From Billgrantia kenyensis (GTDB lineage: Bacteria > Pseudomonadota > Gammaproteobacteria > Pseudomonadales > Halomonadaceae): a DNA stretch of 64,000 nucleotides. Location of the stretch: positions 212,815 through 276,814 of the forward strand of contig NZ_JACEFT010000002.1 of assembly GCF_013697085.1 (NCBI RefSeq), written 5' to 3'. This document shows positions 60,328 to 64,000 of this stretch, in pieces. Position 1 is the stretch's first letter. Each line of letters starts with the position of its first letter. The position numbers and the translations under genes were made by a program. Under the pieces are notes generated by a model. The model was not told the origin of the DNA and searched no databases. It saw only the letters and a program-made list of their open reading frames with translations.

Positions 60328-60714
60328 ATGCACACGCACAGATGGCTTCTGACCACCTTCGGTGCCGGCCTGCTGGCCACCCTGCTGATGAGCGGGATGG
60401 CCCAGGCCGGCAGCGAGAACGACCAGGGCAGCAGCGCCGACAACGACAACGTGGTCGAGATCGAGATGATCAGCAACCGCTTCGAACCCGAGGAGCTGGA
60501 GGTGAGCGTTGGCACCACGGTGCGTTGGGTCAACGTCGAGCGCCGCTCCAATCACGACATCTACTTCCCCGAGGAGGATATCGCTTCCGGACGGCTCTTC
60601 CCCGAGGAGAGCTGGGAGCGTACGTTCGACGAGGAAGGCACCTACGAGTACTACTGCCAGCCCCATCAGGACCGGGGCATGGTGGGGGTGATCCGGGTCG
60701 TGGCTGACGAGTAA
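60328..60714 (+). CDS. Periplasmic type-1 copper protein (cupredoxin)
   Basis: A 128-residue plastocyanin/pseudoazurin-like protein with a signal peptide (LLTTFGAGLLATLLMSGMAQA). The type-1 copper ligands are all present: H76 (SNHDIYF), C110 and H113 (YYCQPH) and M118 (DRGMVG). The surface is strongly acidic. It lies 29 bases after the NirT-like gene with AAGGAGG before the ATG, so it is a likely electron carrier to NirS. Confidence 0.87.
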   Translation: MHTHRWLLTTFGAGLLATLLMSGMAQAGSENDQGSSADNDNVVEIEMISNRFEPEELEVSVGTTVRWVNVERRSNHDIYFPEEDIASGRLFPEESWERTFDEEGTYEYYCQPHQDRGMVGVIRVVADE

Positions 60715-60756
60715 GAACACTTGGCGACGGGGCCTGATGGCCCAAGAGGAGTACGC

Positions 60757-61311
60757 ATGGCGATAACCACTCAACCCGCGGCGTTGGTTGGCGGGCTATT
60801 GACGGCGCTGGTATTGACCGCGACAAGTGCGGTGGCAGCGGCGGAAGGCATCACGGGCTATCGCAGTGCCGAGTTCGGGATGTCTTCCGAGGAAGTGCTG
60901 GCACGTCTCGAGACCGATGATGTGGTGAATGTCGAGACGCAGGAAACACCCGATGATGATTTGATCATCGACGGTGAGCTCCGGGTGTCGGATGGGCCCG
61001 TGACCGATGTGCGCTATGTCTTCCCGGCAGGCGGCGATCAACTGGCCCTGGTTGTCACGTTCCATCCCGATGTGCAGGATCATGCGGTCGTGAAGGAGCA
61101 ACTGGTTTCACGGCACGGTGAACCGTGGGGCGAGGAGATGACCGAGTGGTGGTTCGAGCAGCTCAAGGAGGGCATGCCGGAGGAGCCGAACGGCCTGGCG
61201 ATCTGGGGCGGAGGCGAGAGCGAGAACCAGGAGCGTGGACGCTTCGTGCGCCTCTGGGTTTTCGACGACTACCTCTCGGTGGAGTACCTCGACACCCGCC
61301 TATTCGAGTGA
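60757..61311 (+). CDS. Secreted hypothetical protein of the nir operon
   Basis: A 184-residue protein with an N-terminal signal peptide (LVGGLLTALVLTATSAVAAA). The mature part begins YRSAEFGMSSEEVLARL, a pattern shared by small periplasmic proteins that start with an F-G-M-S helix, and is acidic with several Trp. I do not recognise the family. AAGAGGAG precedes ATG 60757. It is 42 bases after the cupredoxin and before a terminator, so probably the last gene of the nir unit. Confidence 0.7.
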   Translation: MAITTQPAALVGGLLTALVLTATSAVAAAEGITGYRSAEFGMSSEEVLARLETDDVVNVETQETPDDDLIIDGELRVSDGPVTDVRYVFPAGGDQLALVVTFHPDVQDHAVVKEQLVSRHGEPWGEEMTEWWFEQLKEGMPEEPNGLAIWGGGESENQERGRFVRLWVFDDYLSVEYLDTRLFE

Positions 61312-61335
61312 ACGCTTCAGACCATGATCCTTTCC

Positions 61336-61360
61336 AGCCGTCCTCACCGGGGCGGCTTTT
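61336..61360 (+). terminator. Terminator of the nir operon
   Basis: A stem AGCCGTCC / GGGCGGCT with one G-T pair, directly followed by TTTT, 25 bases after the preceding stop. Confidence 0.7.
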
Positions 61361-61379
61361 CCGCTGAGGAATGCAACTG

Positions 61380-61808
61380 ATGAAAAGAACCTCCTTGTTG
61401 GCGTTGATGTCCGCCGCTATTTTCAGCATAACGCTACACGCAGACCAGGGGCAGCACACCCATCATGCGCATGGCGGTGATCACGCTCATGACCATGCCC
61501 ACGCCACATCTGAAACCGCTGCGGGCCCCTTCGAGGTGCGAGGTATCTTTCTGGGCCATGATGAGAGTGAAGGGCGGGTGACGCTAGCCCACGAGGCGGT
61601 CCCTGAAGTGATGATGGCCATGCGCATGCATCTCGCACTCCCCGAAGGGGAGGCTGTGTCCGCTTTTGAGCCGGGTGACAAGGTAGTCTTCCAGATGTTC
61701 AGCCGCATCGAGGGCGGACAGCGCTGGTACGCCAAGGAGTTTGAAGCGCTGCCCGAGGGTACCGAGCTGAGTCTGCCGGCCGAGCTGCGCGAGGCGGTGG
61801 GTTACTGA
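61380..61808 (+). CDS. His-rich CusF-like periplasmic copper-binding protein
   Basis: A 142-residue protein with a signal peptide (SLLALMSAAIFSITLHA). A metal-binding histidine run follows (HTHHAHGGDHAHDHAHA). The core (EGRVTLAHEAVPEVMMAMRMHLAL, then FEPGDKVVFQM) matches the CusF fold with its His and Met copper ligands. GAGGA is 9 bases before ATG 61380; ATG 61371 abuts it and is rejected. It probably shields or delivers copper for the nearby copper protein. Confidence 0.72.
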   Translation: MKRTSLLALMSAAIFSITLHADQGQHTHHAHGGDHAHDHAHATSETAAGPFEVRGIFLGHDESEGRVTLAHEAVPEVMMAMRMHLALPEGEAVSAFEPGDKVVFQMFSRIEGGQRWYAKEFEALPEGTELSLPAELREAVGY

Positions 61809-61876
61809 GCCCTGCGCTGGACCGGCTTGCGCGATGAGGTGTTGCCCACCGAGGCGACACCCCGTCGTAGGGGAGG

Positions 61877-62866
61877 TCAGGCGATGGCGTGCTTCTTCAT
61901 GCGATAGAGTAAAGTGTCGCGGGTCAGTCCCAGCAGGCGGGCGGCACGCGAGCGGTTGCCCTCTGCTTGCTCCAGTGCTTGGCGGATTAGTTGGCCCTCC
62001 AGAGCGTCGAGGCTCATTCCGCCGGCGGGCAGCTGCCATGTCGCATTGTTCTGTCGGGGTGTCGCTGCATTAAGCCAGTTTTCGGGGAGGTCGTCGGCTC
62101 CAATGGTGTGACCATGCATCAGTACCACGCAGCGCTCTATCAAGTTGCGAAGCTCCCGGACGTTGCCTGGCCAGTCATGGGCGAGCAGCCGACGCATCAA
62201 GTCGGAGGCAAACGTTGGTGGCTCGACGCCATGGCGACATGCGAGTTCCTCGCAGAAGCGCCGTGCCAGTAGCGGTAGGTCGCCATCACGCACACGCAGC
62301 GGTGGCAGCTCCAATGGAATGACATGGAGGCGATAGAAAAGATCCTCGCGGAAAGTGCCTTCTGCCACCCGGGTGCGGAGATCCTGATGTGTTGCGGCCA
62401 GGATGCGCACATCGACCTGCTCTACGGTTCCTGCTCCCAGTGCTTGGCATTCGCCGTATTCCAGAAAGCGCAGTAGCTTGGCCTGGGCCGCCAGGGGAAG
62501 CTCAGCTACCTCGTCGAGAAATAGAGTACCGCCATGGGCCTGCTGGACTCGGCCGGGCGTATCGGCATGAGCGCCGGTGAAAGCGCCCCGCTGGTAGCCG
62601 AAAAGCTCGGATTCGATCAGGTCCTCGGGTAGTGCTGCGCAGTTCAGGGTGACCCAGGGGCCTTGGGCGCGACGGCTACTCTTGTGCACCAGGCGAGCCA
62701 GCAGCTCCTTGCCGGTACCGCTCTCACCAAGAATCAGCACCGTGGCGTCGGTCGCAGCCACCAGGCGCGCCGAGCGCACGACCGCCTGCAGCTCGGGAGA
62801 TTCGCCGACCAGCTCGAAGCGTGTGGTTTGGTTTGCCATTGCCTCCTTCATCTGATCCCTCTTCAT
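61877..62866 (-). CDS. Sigma-54 activator without a sensory domain
   Basis: A 329-residue enhancer-binding protein. The AAA+ domain starts almost at once: Walker A GESGTGKE (about 47-54), an intact GAFTGA loop (94-99), LFLDEVAEL, and the R-finger region. It ends in a Fis-type helix-turn-helix (NRSRAARLLGLTRDTLLYRM). There is no receiver, GAF or other sensor domain, as in PspF or HrpR. ATG 62866 overlaps the stop of the upstream TauE-like gene (ATGA), so control may come through that partner or another protein. A sigma-54 promoter and paired sites lie upstream of the pair. Confidence 0.9.
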   Translation of the reverse strand: MKRDQMKEAMANQTTRFELVGESPELQAVVRSARLVAATDATVLILGESGTGKELLARLVHKSSRRAQGPWVTLNCAALPEDLIESELFGYQRGAFTGAHADTPGRVQQAHGGTLFLDEVAELPLAAQAKLLRFLEYGECQALGAGTVEQVDVRILAATHQDLRTRVAEGTFREDLFYRLHVIPLELPPLRVRDGDLPLLARRFCEELACRHGVEPPTFASDLMRRLLAHDWPGNVRELRNLIERCVVLMHGHTIGADDLPENWLNAATPRQNNATWQLPAGGMSLDALEGQLIRQALEQAEGNRSRAARLLGLTRDTLLYRMKKHAIA

Positions 62867-63546
62867 GCGCCTCCCCAATGGGTGAGTATCGTTGGCACCG
62901 GTGCCAGCATGATGATTACCAGCCCGGCGAGCCTACGCACAAACGGCGAGCGAAGCCTTGCCGCAGTGCTGCTGGCCATGACTCCCACGGTGAACAGCAT
63001 CGGCATGGTTCCAAGGCCGAAAAACAACATGAACAGTGCACCTCGCCAGGCGACTTCCGTGGTCAGGCTGTAGAGCAGCGCTGAATAGACCAGCCCGCAG
63101 GGCAGCCACCCCCATATTAGCCCGAAGCCGTAGGCCTGATAGAGACGGCGTACCGGCAGCAACCGGCGCCCCATAGGCTCCAGGTACTGCCATAGCGGAC
63201 GCCCCAGCGCCTCAATACGCGCGAAACGCGGAAACCAGCCGGCGATATAGAGCCCCACCGCGATGAGAAAGGCCGCACCCAACACTGCCATAAGTGGGCG
63301 GTTGGCAGTGCCTACAGTGCTGCTCAGCACTCCGGCGCTGCCGGCAACCAATGCGCCGGCAACGAGATAGCTGCTGATGCGCCCGGCGTTGTAGGTCAGG
63401 TTGAAGGTCGTCAACCAGCGTGGCCTCGCTCTCACCTCGGGGGAGAGGCTGAAGGTCAGGGCGCCGGCTATCCCACCACACATGCCCAGGCAGTGAGTAC
63501 TGCTGAGCAGCCCCAGCAGAAAGGCGATGGACCACTCAGCCGGCAT
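62863..63546 (-). CDS. TauE/SafE (UreH/DsbD-like) membrane protein
   Basis: A 227-residue protein with six or seven transmembrane helices. The opening LLGLLSSTHCLGMCGGIAGAL carries the conserved H-C-x-x-M-C-G-G metal/thiol motif of the UreH-type TauE/SafE family, and GWLPCGLVYSALLYSL is the second family motif. Relatives accompany cytochrome cbb3 assembly and copper or thiol transport. It is translationally coupled to the sigma-54 activator. GGGGAG lies before the ATG. Confidence 0.85.
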   Translation of the reverse strand: MPAEWSIAFLLGLLSSTHCLGMCGGIAGALTFSLSPEVRARPRWLTTFNLTYNAGRISSYLVAGALVAGSAGVLSSTVGTANRPLMAVLGAAFLIAVGLYIAGWFPRFARIEALGRPLWQYLEPMGRRLLPVRRLYQAYGFGLIWGWLPCGLVYSALLYSLTTEVAWRGALFMLFFGLGTMPMLFTVGVMASSTAARLRSPFVRRLAGLVIIMLAPVPTILTHWGGA

Positions 63547-63600
63547 TACGGCTTGCTCCCCTGATGTGCTGAGGCAACAGCTTGTGGCGATTCACCATGC

Positions 63601-63637
63601 TGTGTCATCTGACATGTCGGGCGTGGCAGATGACACA
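63601..63637. promoter_or_regulatory. Tandem inverted-repeat site, candidate enhancer for the sigma-54 activator
   Basis: A perfect 11-bp inverted repeat TGTGTCATCTG (63601-63611) / CAGATGACACA (63627-63637). Each arm is part of a smaller palindrome, TGTCA-N2-TGACA at 63603-63614 and TGGCA-N2-TGACA at 63624-63635. The centres are 21 bases apart, two helical turns. It lies about 110-145 bases upstream of the -24 element, the normal place for activator sites. Confidence 0.6.
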
Positions 63638-63745
63638 AGCATACGCATTGAACGTTACGGCTGTCGCCTGGAGGGCCTTGCAGAATCAGGAAACACCCCC
63701 TTCAAATCAATAAGGTGCATTTCTTTAAGCGGTGTTGAGTCAATC

Positions 63746-63761
63746 TGGCATAAAAAATGCT
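63746..63761 (+). promoter_or_regulatory. Sigma-54 (-24/-12) promoter
   Basis: TGGCAT-N6-TGCT with the GG (63747-63748) and GC (63759-63760) separated by exactly 10 bases, as required. The rest fits the consensus TGGCAYR-N4-TTGCW closely. The predicted start is near 63772. A weaker sigma-70 reading is possible (CATAAA as -10). Confidence 0.7.
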
Positions 63762-63771
63762 TGAAAGATGT

Positions 63772-63826
63772 ACCGTTTCGTAATTGAGCAGCAATTATCA
63801 CGGCCCCGCTTGGGGCCGTTTTTTTA
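63772..63826 (+). ncRNA. Predicted 55-nt sigma-54-dependent small RNA
   Basis: The interval runs from the predicted start of the sigma-54 promoter to the end of a strong terminator. It holds two stem-loops: TAATTG / CAATTA around AGCAG (63781-63797) and the terminator stem. An 86-codon open frame in the plus direction ends at 63787 but begins far upstream of the promoter, so it cannot be made from this transcript. Target and function unknown. Confidence 0.55.
63800..63825 (+). terminator. Strong rho-independent terminator
   Basis: An 8-bp stem ACGGCCCC / GGGGCCGT with loop GCTT, ending in a run of seven T on the plus strand. The T-run is absent on the minus strand, so it does not belong to valS. 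Confidence 0.9.
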
Positions 63827-63895
63827 GCGTATGCGTAGGGCCCCGAGGCATTGGCGTCATTCCCGAGTTCGCCCGGTGCAGTTTCGGGCCGCTAA

Positions 63896-64000
63896 TCAAA
63901 GCGCGGCGATCTTGTCACGCTGCTCGAGCAGCACGGCGCGGGCCGCCTGGTACTCCTTGAGCTTGCCGCGCTCCTTCTCGACCACCGCTTCCGGCGCCTT
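63896..64000 (-). CDS. valS: Valyl-tRNA synthetase, C-terminal end (partial)
   Basis: The last 34 codons and stop of a minus-strand gene that continues beyond the window. The translation (KAPEAVVEKERGKL, then EYQAARAVLLEQRDKIAAL) matches the C-terminal coiled-coil arm of ValS. No terminator for it was seen in 63826-63895. Confidence 0.85.
   Translation of the reverse strand, partial: KAPEAVVEKERGKLKEYQAARAVLLEQRDKIAAL

Noticed and set aside
63735..63744. Fnr-type box (TTGAGTCAAT) near the small RNA
   Set aside because: The half-sites TTGA and TCAA are separated by one base, not the four plus flanking bases needed for a Crp/Fnr dimer site.
63527..63787. 86-codon plus-strand frame in the tauE-valS gap
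   Set aside because: It overlaps the TauE-like start antisense, has no good ribosome site, runs through the enhancer-like repeats and the -24/-12 promoter, and shows no known motif.

Overview
The window is about 64 kb of GC-rich chromosomal DNA. Gene content points to an aerobic, denitrifying gammaproteobacterium, most simply a Halomonas-type (Halomonadaceae) organism. The basis is the xseB-ispA-dxs operon, a Vibrio-style type VI secretion (T6SS) cluster, cytochrome cd1 nitrite reductase, Fnr/Dnr-like promoter boxes and the overall GC-rich codon use. This placement is an inference from gene content, not from a marker-gene comparison. I saw no tRNA, rRNA, insertion sequence, prophage or CRISPR array.

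Layout. (1) 1-10.2 kb: the end of a phenylacetate catabolic region (paaN, paaY, repressor paaX), then an IclR regulator with a small secreted DUF1566-like protein, an enoyl-CoA hydratase homologue, a PLP-dependent D-amino-acid deaminase, an EamA exporter, a small orphan protein and serA. A 13-bp sequence is repeated exactly upstream of paaN and upstream of paaX and is a candidate PaaX operator. (2) 10.4-13.6 kb: the isoprenoid operon xseB-ispA-dxs, ending in a hairpin. (3) 14.0-42.9 kb: one T6SS locus in the Vibrio cholerae order, tssB-C-E-F-G-fha-J-K-L-H-vasH-tagO-tssA-tssM. It continues with a GNAT-like protein, PAAR, vgrG, a DUF4123 chaperone, a VasX-like effector and two small membrane proteins that are candidate immunity factors. 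No hcp (tssD) is present. The effector C-terminus and the following gene differ in composition from the rest.

(4) 43.2-48 kb: an acyltransferase-3 membrane protein diverges from a tightly overlapping four-gene operon: a His-rich membrane protein, a KAS III-like ketosynthase, a haem-oxygenase-like diiron oxidase candidate and an uncharacterised protein. This looks like an undescribed lipid or fatty-acid-derived biosynthetic system. (5) 47.9-51.5 kb: housekeeping genes (hemolysin III family, ribA, hemE, a VanZ-like protein, a secreted cyclophilin). (6) 51.8-61.8 kb: a respiratory region. It holds ccmFGHI for cytochrome c maturation, a Crp/Fnr-family regulator, nirS under two near-perfect Fnr/Dnr palindromes, a NapC/NirT-type multihaem protein fused to an ethylbenzene-dehydrogenase-type haem domain, a type-1 copper protein, a secreted protein and a His-rich CusF-like protein. 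The genes fit one function: ccm matures the haem proteins, the regulator probably senses low oxygen or NO, and nirS reduces nitrite with electrons from the haem and copper partners. Haem d1 synthesis genes are absent from the window.

(7) 61.9-64 kb: a sensorless sigma-54 activator translationally coupled to a TauE/SafE-like membrane protein. Divergent from them is an intergenic region with a tandem inverted-repeat enhancer-like site, a -24/-12 promoter and a strong terminator about 55 nt downstream of the predicted start. It has no convincing ORF, so it probably encodes a very short sigma-54-dependent small RNA. The window ends in the 3' end of valS.
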